This document shows positions 9,064-18,522 of a DNA stretch of 64,000 bases, one piece after another. The DNA is taken from the NCBI GenBank assembly GCA_024398055.1, contig CP073749.1, positions 4,278,594 to 4,342,593 of the forward strand, in the 5' to 3' direction. The stretch comes from a bacterium SCSIO 12741 (GTDB lineage: Bacteria; Bacteroidota; Bacteroidia; Flavobacteriales_G; Salibacteraceae). Positions within the stretch are counted from its first letter, which is position 1. The number at the start of each line of letters is the position of its first letter. A program made the position numbers and the translations under genes. The notes below the pieces were generated by a model. It did no database searches, was not told the DNA's origin, and saw only the letters and a program-made list of their open reading frames with translations.

Positions 9064-10284
9064 CTACCTTCTACGATTAGCCAATAAAGGTGGAGGCTCT
9101 CCAGTAAAGGGATTCCAACGGCTAATGCTTTTTGCGTCCATTCCCGAAGCCCGTATCACAGCTCGATCACCAAATCGCTCCCGCATCCGATCCATAGCCT
9201 GGTACAGGTTAATCGATTTTTCAGAATCTTCAAACAAATTGATCTGGTGCCCGCCTTCCACCAAGTGGCTAAACCTCACTCCTACTAACCTGACCAGCAG
9301 TCGGCGGTTGTACAGCTTGTTATAGAGTTCCATCACAATGGGTAGCAAAACATGGTCGGAGGCGCTATAGGGAATGCGCTTTTGCAAGGTGTAAGTTTGG
9401 AAGTCTGAATAGCGGAGCTTAATGGTAACACAGGCCGTTAGTTTATTGCCCCTTCGCAGTTGGTAAATGAGGTTTTCCGCCATGGCAGTAATTATACCCT
9501 TGAGCTTCACCACATCGGTAGTGTCTTTGTCAAAGGTTCTTTCTGTGGAGATGGACTTTCGTTCCTGGTAGGCCATTACCGGAGAGTTGTCAATACCATT
9601 GGCTTTTTTCCAGAGCACAATTCCGTTTTTTCCAAACACCCGTTCCATCAAGCGAGGCTGCATTCCCTGAATGGTTCGAATACGCTTAACTCCCAAATCA
9701 CAAAGCGACTTGTAGGTTTTTTCTCCAACCATGGGAATTTTTCGAACGGATAAGGGAGCCAAAAAAGGCTTCTCCTCCCCTTTTATGATTCGTATTTGAT
9801 TGTTGGGCTTAGCCTGACCAGTAGCAATTTTAGATACCGTTTTATTTGCCGAAAGCCCAAAAGAAATGGGCAAACCAGTTTCACGAATAATCTTATGCCT
9901 AAGCTCTTTAGCCAATTGGTGGCACCCAAAAAACTTATCCATTCCCGATAGATCAATGTAGAATTCATCCACCGATGATTTCTCATACAGCGGCACCGAT
10001 TCTTTGATAATATCGGTAACCGCTTCCGAGTACTTGGAATACACCCCCGAATTGCCCCGAAGAATAATAGCTTCCGGACAAAGCTGTCGGGCCAGTTTCA
10101 TGGGCATAGCCGAATGAATACCAAATTTCCGGGCTTCATAGCTACAAGAAGCTACTACTCCCCGATCAGAAGTTCCTCCGATCAATACAGGCTTGCCTAT
10201 AAGCTCACTGTCCTGTAACCGTTCGCAGGAGACAAAAAATGTATCCAGGTCCATATGTACAATTGCCCGGTTCTGATCTTCCAT
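9064..10284 (-). CDS. dinB: Y-family DNA polymerase (DinB/ImuB-like), SOS cassette
   Basis: A 406-residue translesion polymerase. Palm-domain motifs are clear: MDLDTFFVSCERL with the metal-binding Asp, GVVASCSYEARKFGIHSAMP, and SSVDEFYIDLSG carrying the catalytic Asp-Glu. The little-finger domain follows (about 235-350). A beta-clamp binding motif QINLF lies near residue 345. Because the catalytic acids are present it should be an active polymerase, unlike many ImuB proteins. It lies downstream of a DnaE2-like gene on the same strand with a LexA-like repressor divergent from that gene, a known Bacteroidota mutagenesis cassette. A 402 bp gap separates it from the polymerase gene. Confidence 0.92.
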   Translation of the reverse strand: MEDQNRAIVHMDLDTFFVSCERLQDSELIGKPVLIGGTSDRGVVASCSYEARKFGIHSAMPMKLARQLCPEAIILRGNSGVYSKYSEAVTDIIKESVPLYEKSSVDEFYIDLSGMDKFFGCHQLAKELRHKIIRETGLPISFGLSANKTVSKIATGQAKPNNQIRIIKGEEKPFLAPLSVRKIPMVGEKTYKSLCDLGVKRIRTIQGMQPRLMERVFGKNGIVLWKKANGIDNSPVMAYQERKSISTERTFDKDTTDVVKLKGIITAMAENLIYQLRRGNKLTACVTIKLRYSDFQTYTLQKRIPYSASDHVLLPIVMELYNKLYNRRLLVRLVGVRFSHLVEGGHQINLFEDSEKSINLYQAMDRMRERFGDRAVIRASGMDAKSISRWNPFTGEPPPLLANRRR

Positions 10285-10686
10285 TGTTTTTATTCCTTTT
10301 ACCTTAATTCATCAGCATTGAGAATGAAAGTTCTTAGCCCATCTCATCCCAAGCTCCCTAAAATCGAGACTCACACTTCCAGCAAGGCAAGTACTTCTAC
10401 CTGGCCAAGGCATTCAAATAGGCGCACTGGGTCCATTTTGCCTCAAAAAGAGTATTTGCGGGGTTTGCCAAAACCGACTAAGAGAGAAAAGAGGCAAACC
10501 TGGGGGCATCTTAAGGGTGATATAGATTTGGATCTATACCAGGTAAAAGGTAGGTTGACGCAATGATACGCCCCAAAAAGCGAGAATCGTGGGGAAACTC
10601 CTTGTACGTGTACCAGTTCCGCACAAGGTTAATACGAAGCATTCTCAGCTTTACCGCAAATACATCAGTTTTTCATGGTGGTCTTT
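10285..10686. other. 402 bp gap inside the mutagenesis cassette
   Basis: No recognisable gene. The minus strand has a 43-codon ATG frame at 10511-10642 (begins MLRINLVRNWYTYKEFPHDS). The plus strand has an 80-codon frame from 10324 rich in Lys, Arg and Pro. An inverted repeat TTTGCCTC/GAGGCAAA lies at 10438-10498. Either frame could be chance. Confidence 0.3.
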
Positions 10687-13600
10687 TTATCCTGTTTGTT
10701 TCATTCCATTTTCCTGTTCAGCGTAGCGTGGATCTTCAATGATGGCCAGTTTTTCCAAGCGCGTTACATCGATGGACAGGCAGTCAAATTCCTCGGTCAC
10801 CTTACCGGTAATGGCATACACTCCTCTTCCATGAAAAGGATATTGGGCTGCAATAGCCGGAAAATGAACCGTGTCAATAAAATCTCCCCGAACATCGAGG
10901 AAGTTTCCAAAGTGCATCTGTTCGCCTTTGGAGGTCGTGGTGTTTTTACTCGTAATCAGGTAACCTGTTACCGTTACCGTTTTTCCGATGTGTTGGGCCA
11001 GTTCACGAGCTTGTAGCGTTGAAGGCAAGTCTTCTTGGAGCAACCGGAAAGGATTGCATAATGGAAAACCAATGTATTCCATCTCATCAAAGGCATCCTC
11101 TAGCTCTGAACCAGATAACGGAGGAGTTTGAAAAGATATTTTCTCTACCCGGAAAAGATCAACAACTTGTTCTTCCAAAACAACCTTTCGGATCTTCATG
11201 TGAGCCTCCCAAAGCAGTTCCCGTTTATTTCGCCCGGTGAATCGAAACGCATTGATTTTGATTAGGATAGCCAATTGCTCAAGCCCTATAGGTATCCGGT
11301 CGATAAAGTCATCAAGGCTTTGGTAAGCCCCATTTTTAGTTCTTTCATGCACAATCAAGTGCCCCATGCGGCTTTCGAGGGATTTGAGCAGAATAAAACC
11401 CAGGTAGATATCCGTTCCTTCGATGTGGCTTTCATAACGCCCCCGATTAACACAGGGTGCATGAATGGTTGCCCCATGCATTCGAGCCTCGTGTACATAG
11501 AGTTCGGTTCGGTAAAAACCGCCAAAATTGTTAATGGTAGCCACCATATACTCCAAGGGGTAGTAAGCCTTTAAAAACAAGCTCTGATAGCTTTCTACGG
11601 CATAAGAGGCAGAATGCCCTTTAGCAAAAGCATATCCCGCAAAGCTTTCAATTTGTCTCCAGATCTCTTTTACTTCCTCATACTGCTTTCCCCCATCCCT
11701 GCAATTGTCAAAAAACTTTTGCTTAACGGATTGAAACTCCTCCCTCGACCGAAACTTGCCCGACATTCCCCGACGCAGCATATCAGCCTCGCCGAGCGTA
11801 AGCCCTCCGTAATAGTGAGCCACCTTAATCACATCTTCCTGATAGACCATCACGCCATAGGTTTCAGGCATAATGTTGGTCAACACCTTATTGGCATCAG
11901 CTCTTCTTTCAGGATACCGATAGCGTAAAATGTATTCACGCATCATGCCCGAACGAGCCACTCCAGGACGAATAACAGAGCTGGCTGCTACCAAGCCCAG
12001 ATAGTTGTCTACCTGAAGCTTTTTCATGAGCATTCTCATGGCCGGAGATTCCACATAAAAGCAACCTATGGCCTTGGCCTCCCGCAGCAGTTCACGAATC
12101 CGCTCATCGGTTTTAAATCGTTTTATATCATGAATGTCAATCAACTCTCTTTCAGGATAGTTACCCGCAACCACTTCTACTGCATCTTTAATCTTACCAA
12201 GCCCCCGCTGACTCAGGATATCAAACTTGTACAAGCCGATATCTTCTGCCACAATCATATCAAACTGGGTGGTTGGAAATCCTTTGGGTGGCATAAAAGT
12301 GGCGGTGTACGCATGGATGGGTTCTTCTGAAATAACAATCCCCCCGGCATGAATGCCCAGGTAATTGGGAAAGTTGTTGATGTACTTGGCATACACCAAT
12401 ACCAACCGGGAAAGTTGATCCAGGTTTTGAGGTAAAAATTTGTTCCGGGTCAACGCATCCATTTCCTGCTTAGGCAAACCGAATACCTTACCAATCTCCC
12501 GTACAGCAGCCCGGTATTGAAAGGTGTTGTAAACGGTGATTAAAGCCGTATGGGGAAAGGTTTTGAAGATAAATTCAATGATATCGTCGCGATCGGCCCA
12601 GGAGAAATCAATGTCAAAATCGGGTGGATTTTTTCGATAGAGGTTAATAAAGCGTTCGAAATACAAATCCAGTTCAACCGGATCTACATCAGTAATGCGT
12701 AGTAGGTAGGCTACAATACTGTTGGCCCCACTACCCCGCCCTACGTAGAAATAGCCTTTACTCCGGGCATATTTCAAAATCTTCCAATTGATCAGAAAGT
12801 AGGAAACAAAACCTTTTTCCCGAATGATTTCCAGTTCCTTCTCAATTCGCTTTTCGATTTTGGCATTGGTTTTTACATAGCGGTAGTTCAAGCCATCTTC
12901 ACACAGCTTCTTCATCAACCTGAAATCCAGGTCTTCGTTGTTGGTGTAGGTTCTCTGATTACGTGGTTGATCGCTATCAAAGTCGAGATTAACCTGGCAG
13001 GAGTCGAGCAGTCTTTCGGTGTTAGCGATCAACTCGGGATGCTCGGCAAAGCATTGCCTCAACTCCTCCTCAGGTATCATTTGGTGGTCGGGACTCCCCT
13101 GCTCTTCAGCAGGCAGTTTGCTTAAGAGCTGATTGTTGTCGATAGCCCGCAAAATGCGGTGAGCATTGTAGTCTTTTTTGTTTCGGAAAGAAACCGTTTG
13201 CAATACGACCAGTTTATCGCGGTGCTTGTCCCAGGAAGTAAAACGCAATCGTTTTAAATCTTCCCGGCTAACGCCTACGTATTCATGATCGTTCAGATCC
13301 TCCGCCTGGATAGAGCGTTTTTGGACGGCATGCATCGGGTAAATAACAAAGGTGTCATCCAGTGCTGGGGCAGTTTCAGGAAAGTCGATTGACTGGTTTC
13401 CCGATCCCTCCGATGCGGTTTCGGACACGTCTGTCCGATTGGCATCATGAGTACGGGAGGTTGGTTGGGCTTCGTGTAAATGGTTGGATAAATAACGGTT
13501 GATTTGGAAAAAGCCATCGTTGTTGCGGGCCAGCAAAATAAATTGCTGCTGTGCCCCATTCCTAAAATCTACTCCCAACACCGGATTGACCTCGTATTTA

Positions 13601-13755
13601 GAAGAAAGTCGCATAAAATCCATGCTGGCTGATGTGTTGTTTATGTCGGTTAAGGCCATGGATCGTACCCCGCAAAGCTTTGCCATCTGTAGCAATTCCT
13701 CGGTTTTTATCGTCCCGTAACGTAGGCTATAATAGCTATGTGAATTGAGGTACAT
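10687..13755 (-). CDS. dnaE2: DnaE2-like DNA polymerase III alpha subunit
   Basis: A 1022-residue C-family polymerase, about the size of error-prone DnaE2 and shorter than replicative DnaE. The order is a PHP-like domain (1-75), palm and thumb with GRGSGANSIVAYLL and the catalytic PDFDIDFSWADRD (about 380-400), a fingers region (YQEDVIKVAHYYGGLTLGEADMLRRG), the HSASYAVESYQSLFLK helix, and a C-terminal OB fold (KTVTVTGYLITSK). The PHP metal ligands are eroded: LNSHS replaces LHVHS and LTDIN replaces LTDHG. Proofreading by this domain is therefore unlikely. It is divergent from the LexA-like gene and shares its operator region, so SOS control is likely. Confidence 0.92.
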   Translation of the reverse strand: MYLNSHSYYSLRYGTIKTEELLQMAKLCGVRSMALTDINNTSASMDFMRLSSKYEVNPVLGVDFRNGAQQQFILLARNNDGFFQINRYLSNHLHEAQPTSRTHDANRTDVSETASEGSGNQSIDFPETAPALDDTFVIYPMHAVQKRSIQAEDLNDHEYVGVSREDLKRLRFTSWDKHRDKLVVLQTVSFRNKKDYNAHRILRAIDNNQLLSKLPAEEQGSPDHQMIPEEELRQCFAEHPELIANTERLLDSCQVNLDFDSDQPRNQRTYTNNEDLDFRLMKKLCEDGLNYRYVKTNAKIEKRIEKELEIIREKGFVSYFLINWKILKYARSKGYFYVGRGSGANSIVAYLLRITDVDPVELDLYFERFINLYRKNPPDFDIDFSWADRDDIIEFIFKTFPHTALITVYNTFQYRAAVREIGKVFGLPKQEMDALTRNKFLPQNLDQLSRLVLVYAKYINNFPNYLGIHAGGIVISEEPIHAYTATFMPPKGFPTTQFDMIVAEDIGLYKFDILSQRGLGKIKDAVEVVAGNYPERELIDIHDIKRFKTDERIRELLREAKAIGCFYVESPAMRMLMKKLQVDNYLGLVAASSVIRPGVARSGMMREYILRYRYPERRADANKVLTNIMPETYGVMVYQEDVIKVAHYYGGLTLGEADMLRRGMSGKFRSREEFQSVKQKFFDNCRDGGKQYEEVKEIWRQIESFAGYAFAKGHSASYAVESYQSLFLKAYYPLEYMVATINNFGGFYRTELYVHEARMHGATIHAPCVNRGRYESHIEGTDIYLGFILLKSLESRMGHLIVHERTKNGAYQSLDDFIDRIPIGLEQLAILIKINAFRFTGRNKRELLWEAHMKIRKVVLEEQVVDLFRVEKISFQTPPLSGSELEDAFDEMEYIGFPLCNPFRLLQEDLPSTLQARELAQHIGKTVTVTGYLITSKNTTTSKGEQMHFGNFLDVRGDFIDTVHFPAIAAQYPFHGRGVYAITGKVTEEFDCLSIDVTRLEKLAIIEDPRYAEQENGMKQTG

Positions 13756-13825
13756 GATTCAACTTTTTTCTTCTCGACAAACATAACTACAATATGTAGT
13801 TTTCTTTGCTTACATTTGTAGTATT
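13756..13825. promoter_or_regulatory. Divergent SOS promoter with two palindromic operator sites
   Basis: Between the dnaE2-like and LexA-like genes are AACTACA/TGTAGTT (13785-13801, perfect 7 bp arms, 3 bp spacer) and TACA/TGTA (13811-13820), with centres about 22 bp apart (two helical turns). TACATTTG at 13811-13818 matches the Bacteroidota -7 element TAnnTTTG and lies only 8 bp before the repressor ATG, so the repressor mRNA would be nearly leaderless. A repressor on these sites would block both directions. Confidence 0.7.
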
Positions 13826-14593
13826 ATGAATAAAGTTGCCAAGAACATCCGCTTTCTAAGAATTCAAAAGGGGCTCACTCAAGAACAGTTTGCCTTAGAG
13901 CTTGACATAACCCGTTCTCGGGTAGGATCTTACGAAGAAGGTCGATCAGCGCCTTCTATAGATATGCTCATTATTCTGTCACGCTATTTCAACCTACCGA
14001 TTGACGTGATCGTCAAAAATGACCTGACGTTGTCCAACAACAAATCCTTTATTGAGCTGGGCAATCACCGGGTGCTATTCCCTATATCAGTAGATATGAA
14101 TGAGGAGGACCTTATTGAGGTGATTCCCATCAAAGCCTCTGCCGGTTACCTTAATGGTTATGCCGATCCGGAATACATCGAACAGTTGGAAAAAATCAAA
14201 CTCCCCTTTGTGCCTACAGGTAAGCACAGGGCCTTCCCTATTAAAGGAGATTCTATGCTCCCTCTAAAAGAAGGTTCTTATGTAGTGGGCAAGTATCTGG
14301 AAGGCGTACACGAAATCAAAAACGGAAAAACCTACATCCTACTCACCAAGTACGATGGCATGGTTTATAAAAGAGTGTACAATAACCTGGAAGAAAAAGG
14401 AACCCTTACCCTGGTTTCTGACAACAAGGCCTACGATCCCTATGATGTAAAAGGAGAAGAAATACTCGAAATCTGGGAATTTACCTGTAGCATACAAACC
14501 CAGGAGTACTCTGAAGAGGAGCTAAAGATTGAAAGTATTTTAAGAATGTTCCGCGAATTGCAGGTGGAGTTAAAATCTATTCGGCGATGGTAA
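13826..14593 (+). CDS. LexA-like repressor: XRE HTH plus S24 self-cleaving peptidase
   Basis: A 255-residue protein. An XRE-type helix-turn-helix at 5-60 (GLTQEQFALELDITRSRVGSYEEG) is joined to an S24 peptidase domain. The predicted self-cleavage bond is Ala106-Gly107 (KASAGYLNG), the nucleophile is Ser143 (GDSMLP) and the general base is probably Lys182 (VYKRVY). A helical tail follows. It is a stand-in for LexA with an XRE rather than a winged-helix DNA-binding domain. Its position opposite dnaE2 and dinB, with palindromes between, indicates control of the mutagenesis cassette and of itself. Cleavage on DNA damage is inferred from the family. Confidence 0.9.
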   Translation: MNKVAKNIRFLRIQKGLTQEQFALELDITRSRVGSYEEGRSAPSIDMLIILSRYFNLPIDVIVKNDLTLSNNKSFIELGNHRVLFPISVDMNEEDLIEVIPIKASAGYLNGYADPEYIEQLEKIKLPFVPTGKHRAFPIKGDSMLPLKEGSYVVGKYLEGVHEIKNGKTYILLTKYDGMVYKRVYNNLEEKGTLTLVSDNKAYDPYDVKGEEILEIWEFTCSIQTQEYSEEELKIESILRMFRELQVELKSIRRW

Positions 14594-14604
14594 GCGGTTT
14601 TGAA

Positions 14605-14705
14605 TCTTCAATTTCCAATCCTCAATCTTGAATCTCCAAAACGCATTTGATAACTATCGGATTTAAGATTGACGATTTAAGATTGAAGTTAAAAATTCAA
14701 GAATA
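14605..14705. repeat. AT-rich imperfect inverted repeat (CAATCTTGAATC type)
   Basis: Copies of CAATCTTGAATC and of GATTTAAGATTG, almost its reverse complement, fill the gap between two convergent genes. Similar fuzzy repeats occur at 37025-37110 and 49820-49920. It could form a cruciform or act as a bidirectional terminator. Confidence 0.5.
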
Positions 14706-14710
14706 AAGTC

Positions 14711-15499
14711 TCAAACCTCCGCAGCCCCGCGAATTTCTAGGCTTACTGGGTGCTGTAAATAGGCTATTACACCATAATCATCCATAGACTGGTAATTTGA
14801 AAAAGGAAAAGATACTCGCCCTTCTCCACTGCGATCAGGCAATAGTGTGGTGAATTCGCGAACGATATTGTTTCCTAGCAAGGTACGCCCCCTATTCTCC
14901 CCAGCTTTTACTTGCTGGGTATGTTGTTTTAGAACCAAGGCTACATGAAGCTCCCATCCGGCAAAATCTCCTTCGAGCTTGTAAGCTACCGAGAGTTTCC
15001 CATCTTCCTTTTGTAGATCATCCAAAAAGACTTTGTTGGTAACCGGTGTTTTTAATGCCTGTTTAAGTTCTGACCAAGGTCCCGGTTGTGAACCTACCAA
15101 TTGGTATTCTCCGTTGATCACCAGCTGAGGAGTATAAATACGGCCACCAAATTTCGGGCGATACATTCGTTGCCGGTTCGAAAACTCAACCTTACTAAAA
15201 GGGTCTTTCCAGCCCAAACGATCCCAGTAATCCACATGAAAGGATAAAGCTACAACCTCAAGCAAACCTGCATTTGCCTGAGAAATTACACGATTCAATT
15301 GCTCATCCGCCGGAGGGCAACTGGAGCACCCTTGTGAGGTAAAAAGCTCCAGTACCGCTGTTTGTTTTTCCACCTGCCTGTTGCGATTCTCCAGGAATTG
15401 CTCGTCATAGGGAAACAAAACTTCGAGTTGTTCCTGATTTGAAGATGGAGTTGGGAAAATAAACATCAGTGTTACTATTAGCCCTGTGAGACGGATCAT
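14711..15499 (-). CDS. DUF1223 thioredoxin-like exported protein
   Basis: About 262 residues from the ATG at 15499, chosen because it begins a hydrophobic export signal (MIRLTGLIVTLMFIF); the longer frame starts with TTG and has none. The DUF1223 signature is clear: AVLELFTSQGCSSCPPADEQL with a CxxC redox pair, VVALSFHVDYWDRLGWKDPF, YTPQLVINGEYQLVGS. The family has a thioredoxin fold and is probably periplasmic, but its substrates are not known. It follows the spondin lipoprotein after about 78 bp and is likely in the same operon, so it may answer to the adjacent two-component system. Confidence 0.85.
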   Translation of the reverse strand: MIRLTGLIVTLMFIFPTPSSNQEQLEVLFPYDEQFLENRNRQVEKQTAVLELFTSQGCSSCPPADEQLNRVISQANAGLLEVVALSFHVDYWDRLGWKDPFSKVEFSNRQRMYRPKFGGRIYTPQLVINGEYQLVGSQPGPWSELKQALKTPVTNKVFLDDLQKEDGKLSVAYKLEGDFAGWELHVALVLKQHTQQVKAGENRGRTLLGNNIVREFTTLLPDRSGEGRVSFPFSNYQSMDDYGVIAYLQHPVSLEIRGAAEV

Positions 15500-15577
15500 T
15501 ATTATTTTTTCATGGGTTTTACCGGAATCCGGCTGGAAAGAACCTTTAAGGGGCACCACTCCCTCAACCAAATATTT

Positions 15578-16960
15578 TTACTGTACAGTAATGGTTACTT
15601 TCAACACATCAGCTGAAGCTGGATAACTAAATCCATCGCCTACAGATGTGATTAACTGTACGTTATTATGCTCATCTGTACCAGTTTCAGGACCGCCAAT
15701 AGCCGGCTGATCTGGACCAGAACCTGGGTATTGATTCACTTCTGAACCTGCATCCCAAAGCAACAGACTGCTACTGATATCTCCACTAATCGGGCTATTA
15801 CCATCCCAAAGAGCGATACCACCATCTGCTGGAGCAGAAAAAGCATCGTTAGAGAAAACAAACATGGTCGCCAATGACAGGTACTGTCCTTTGGTAGCGG
15901 TGAAAGTGAATTCATATTTTCCGCCTGTTCCAATACCTCCCGGATCGGTAGCTCCTACTGGGGTATTGAATACACCATAAGAAGTAACGCCGCTGATACC
16001 AGCCAAAGCTTGTTCTAATGTAGCTGGATTACCGTCTTCAGCCAAGGCTTCCAAACCATTGTCAGGATGATGAGCTCCGTCAGTAAACAACGGCTTTACG
16101 CCTGCATTATGCACGGCAAATACGCCTGGGGCAAACGGGCTTGCTATTCCACTGCGACCTTCTAAATCAGAAGCCAAGGTAGAATGACTCCCATCCTCAG
16201 CAAGGCCTTCTAATCCTTTACCCGGATCTGCTTGGCCTAAGGTATAAATAGGATTGCTGGACTGGTGCACTACCCAAACTCCGGGAGCAATTGGGGTGCT
16301 GCTACCTGTTAAGTTTTCGATGGTACATTTCATCATACCATTTCCTTCATCACTCAAAATCACGTTGATGTAGGTATTTACTGCTCCGTAGGTAAAGCCA
16401 TCATTCACCATAGAGATTTCGCGAACGGTTCCGTTTTCAGCCGCACCCGTATTTGGTCCTGACTGACGTGGAGCCTGATCTGCCCCGGTTCCCGGCATCT
16501 GGTTTACTTCGGTACCTGCATCAATCAGCAACACTTGTGACGTTACATCACCTGTAACGGGTGTGGATCCGTTGAACAATTCAATGCCATCTCCAGAAGC
16601 TCCAAAAAACAAGTCATTGGATTGTACATACATGGTCGCAAAAGACAATTTGGCTCCTGGTGCAGCGGGAAATGTAAAAGAATAAGAATTGCCTGGCATA
16701 GCAGGACCTGGTGCAGAGGCGCCATCAGGAGTAGCGAAGGACCCACTGGCCATAAAATCACGGGCAGGAGAAACGTTCTCAAGAGTTACCTTGAAGGTAG
16801 CTTTTTCTGCTGCTGGCGTAGAGTACATACAGCTGCCATCATCTTTTTTAGCATCAGCGTCGTAATTCGTTGCTGCGGAATCGGTGCAACCTTCTTTTTT
16901 ACATGAAGTTAAGGCGAGTGCCATCCCAACCATAGGAATGAGCCAGTATTTTGCTTTCAT
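15578..16960 (-). CDS. Lipoprotein with two spondin-like domains
   Basis: A 460-residue lipoprotein (lipobox LALTSC, lipidated Cys at 19). A short Cys-bearing motif common in Bacteroidota (GCTDSAATNYDADAKKDDGSC, residues 23-43) is followed by two spondin N-terminal-like domains (about 52-215 and 260-460). Each contains SFATMYVQSNDLFF or LSLATMFVFSNDAFS, then GDVTSQVLLIDAGTEVNQ or its equivalent and GPDQ. Spondin domains occur in extracellular matrix proteins; the bacterial role is unknown. A direct repeat identical in form to one before the neighbouring response regulator lies 44-60 bp upstream, so this gene is a likely target of that system. Confidence 0.8.
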   Translation of the reverse strand: MKAKYWLIPMVGMALALTSCKKEGCTDSAATNYDADAKKDDGSCMYSTPAAEKATFKVTLENVSPARDFMASGSFATPDGASAPGPAMPGNSYSFTFPAAPGAKLSFATMYVQSNDLFFGASGDGIELFNGSTPVTGDVTSQVLLIDAGTEVNQMPGTGADQAPRQSGPNTGAAENGTVREISMVNDGFTYGAVNTYINVILSDEGNGMMKCTIENLTGSSTPIAPGVWVVHQSSNPIYTLGQADPGKGLEGLAEDGSHSTLASDLEGRSGIASPFAPGVFAVHNAGVKPLFTDGAHHPDNGLEALAEDGNPATLEQALAGISGVTSYGVFNTPVGATDPGGIGTGGKYEFTFTATKGQYLSLATMFVFSNDAFSAPADGGIALWDGNSPISGDISSSLLLWDAGSEVNQYPGSGPDQPAIGGPETGTDEHNNVQLITSVGDGFSYPASADVLKVTITVQ

Positions 16961-17003
16961 AAGGATTAACTTTTGTGTTTATGAAGCAAACCTCCTGGAA
17001 AAG

Positions 17004-17020
17004 TATCACGAGAATATCAC
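17004..17020. promoter_or_regulatory. Direct repeat TATCAC-N5-TATCAC upstream of the spondin gene
   Basis: Two TATCAC half-sites with 11 bp between starts, 44 bp upstream of the spondin gene. It matches 15 of 17 positions of the site before the response regulator (19277-19293). OmpR-family regulators typically bind such tandem repeats one helical turn apart. A third related half-site, AAGTGTCACG, lies at 17054-17063. Confidence 0.65.
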
Positions 17021-17058
17021 AAAAAAATAGGCAAATGATCACCCGGGCAGGAAAAGTG

Positions 17059-18522
17059 TCACGCAGTTGGCAAAACGAAGGTAAAAACGGTCCCCTCATT
17101 TTCTTTACTACTCACCGATAAGGTGGCCTCGTGCAAATCGAGAATCCGCTTAACAATGGCCAAGCCCAGTCCTGCTCCACCCTTTTTGGGTTTGGTTCCC
17201 TGGCGATAGCGGTTAAAAATAAAGGGCAACTCTCCTTCTGGAATCCCCAAACCTGTATCGGCTACGTTGACTTGAAGGCCTTTCTCCGTGCTTTGAATTT
17301 CGATGGCGATAACCCCATTTTCCGGTGTATACTTCAAAGCATTGTCCACCAAATTTTGCAACACCCGGTCGATTAAAGCCAGGTCGGCATGAATGTCGGG
17401 AAGATCGTGTGGTATATTGGAATCCAGCCTTACCCCTTGCGACTTGGCCATCAAACCATATTTAGCTACAATATCGGCAACCAATTCTGCCAGCGAAAAA
17501 CGTTCGAATTGGGGCTCAATCTGATTGGTTTCCAGCTTAGAAAGTTCAAACAAATCCTGCACCAACTTATTCACCCGATTGGTACTTTTTAAAATGATTT
17601 CGATGTACTTCTCCCGATCGGCTTCGGGTAGATCTTTGGACTTTAGAACCAGGGTTTCGGCATACCCCTGAATAGCTGCCAATGGGGTTCGTAAATCGTG
17701 AGAAACGTTAGCAATAAGCTCTCTGCGCAATTCTTCCACGGATTGAATTTCCCGAATGTACCGGACAATACTATCCGCCATTTCATTGATATCATCAGCC
17801 AATTGAGTCAATTCTCCACGAGATTGAAGTTTTACCCTCGCCTGGTGATTGCCTTGCTGAAACTGGCGTACCATTTTCACAATTTTCTGAAGGTTTTGAG
17901 TCAACAATCGAATTAAAAGAATCCCCAAAATACCAGAAACCAAAAAAGTGAGTAAAATCCACTGCCAACCCAAACGCAGGTAATAACTCCCCTGAATTCG
18001 ATCGGCGATGGAAGCATATTCTTCGCTGGCCAGCACCACATAAATATACCCTTGTAAAGTTTCCCCTTCCCATACCGGTGCAGCTGAAAAAGCCTTAATC
18101 TCACCAGGATTCCGAGGATCATCGCCCTGGAGAAAATCAGCACCGGCAGATTCAATGTAGGCTTTAACAGGCTTTAGGTTAATGGACTCCAATTTAACCT
18201 TACTGGCCGGAGCATAATAACTCAGTATTTTTCCTTCTGTATCAACCAAGTAAACTTCTGTACTCGGGTTGTAGACCATCACGTTGTGAAAGGTTTTGTC
18301 CAACTCCTCCTTGTTGACTTCACCCTGGACAAAAGGCTGATTAAAACGAGCGATGTGATCGGCCAGCGTAGTATTGAGCTTGTAGGTAGCTTCCTGGTAA
18401 TACATGTCTGCCGTAGTGATAGACACATAAAGGAAAATGCCCGCCATAACGGACAAAATCAACATAAAAAGCAGAGATAAACGCCAATACAGGCTGCCAG
18501 AGAAACGCTGTAGAAAACTCAT
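17059..18522 (-). CDS. Sensor histidine kinase (HAMP, HisKA, HATPase)
   Basis: A 487-residue membrane kinase. TM1 is at about 15-36, a periplasmic sensor region follows (37-185), then TM2 (187-208), HAMP, a dimerisation/phosphoacceptor domain with His275 (ANVSHDLRTPLAAIQGYAETL) and a catalytic ATPase domain (NLVDNALKYTPENG, ADTGLGIPEGELPFIFNRY, GGAGLGLAIVKRI). The signal is unknown. Its ATG overlaps the stop of the response regulator by 4 bp, so the two are translationally coupled. The periplasmic part has the pattern of a single PAS-like or dCache-like fold (VYLVDTEGKILSYY). Confidence 0.93.
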   Translation of the reverse strand: MSFLQRFSGSLYWRLSLLFMLILSVMAGIFLYVSITTADMYYQEATYKLNTTLADHIARFNQPFVQGEVNKEELDKTFHNVMVYNPSTEVYLVDTEGKILSYYAPASKVKLESINLKPVKAYIESAGADFLQGDDPRNPGEIKAFSAAPVWEGETLQGYIYVVLASEEYASIADRIQGSYYLRLGWQWILLTFLVSGILGILLIRLLTQNLQKIVKMVRQFQQGNHQARVKLQSRGELTQLADDINEMADSIVRYIREIQSVEELRRELIANVSHDLRTPLAAIQGYAETLVLKSKDLPEADREKYIEIILKSTNRVNKLVQDLFELSKLETNQIEPQFERFSLAELVADIVAKYGLMAKSQGVRLDSNIPHDLPDIHADLALIDRVLQNLVDNALKYTPENGVIAIEIQSTEKGLQVNVADTGLGIPEGELPFIFNRYRQGTKPKKGGAGLGLAIVKRILDLHEATLSVSSKENEGTVFTFVLPTA

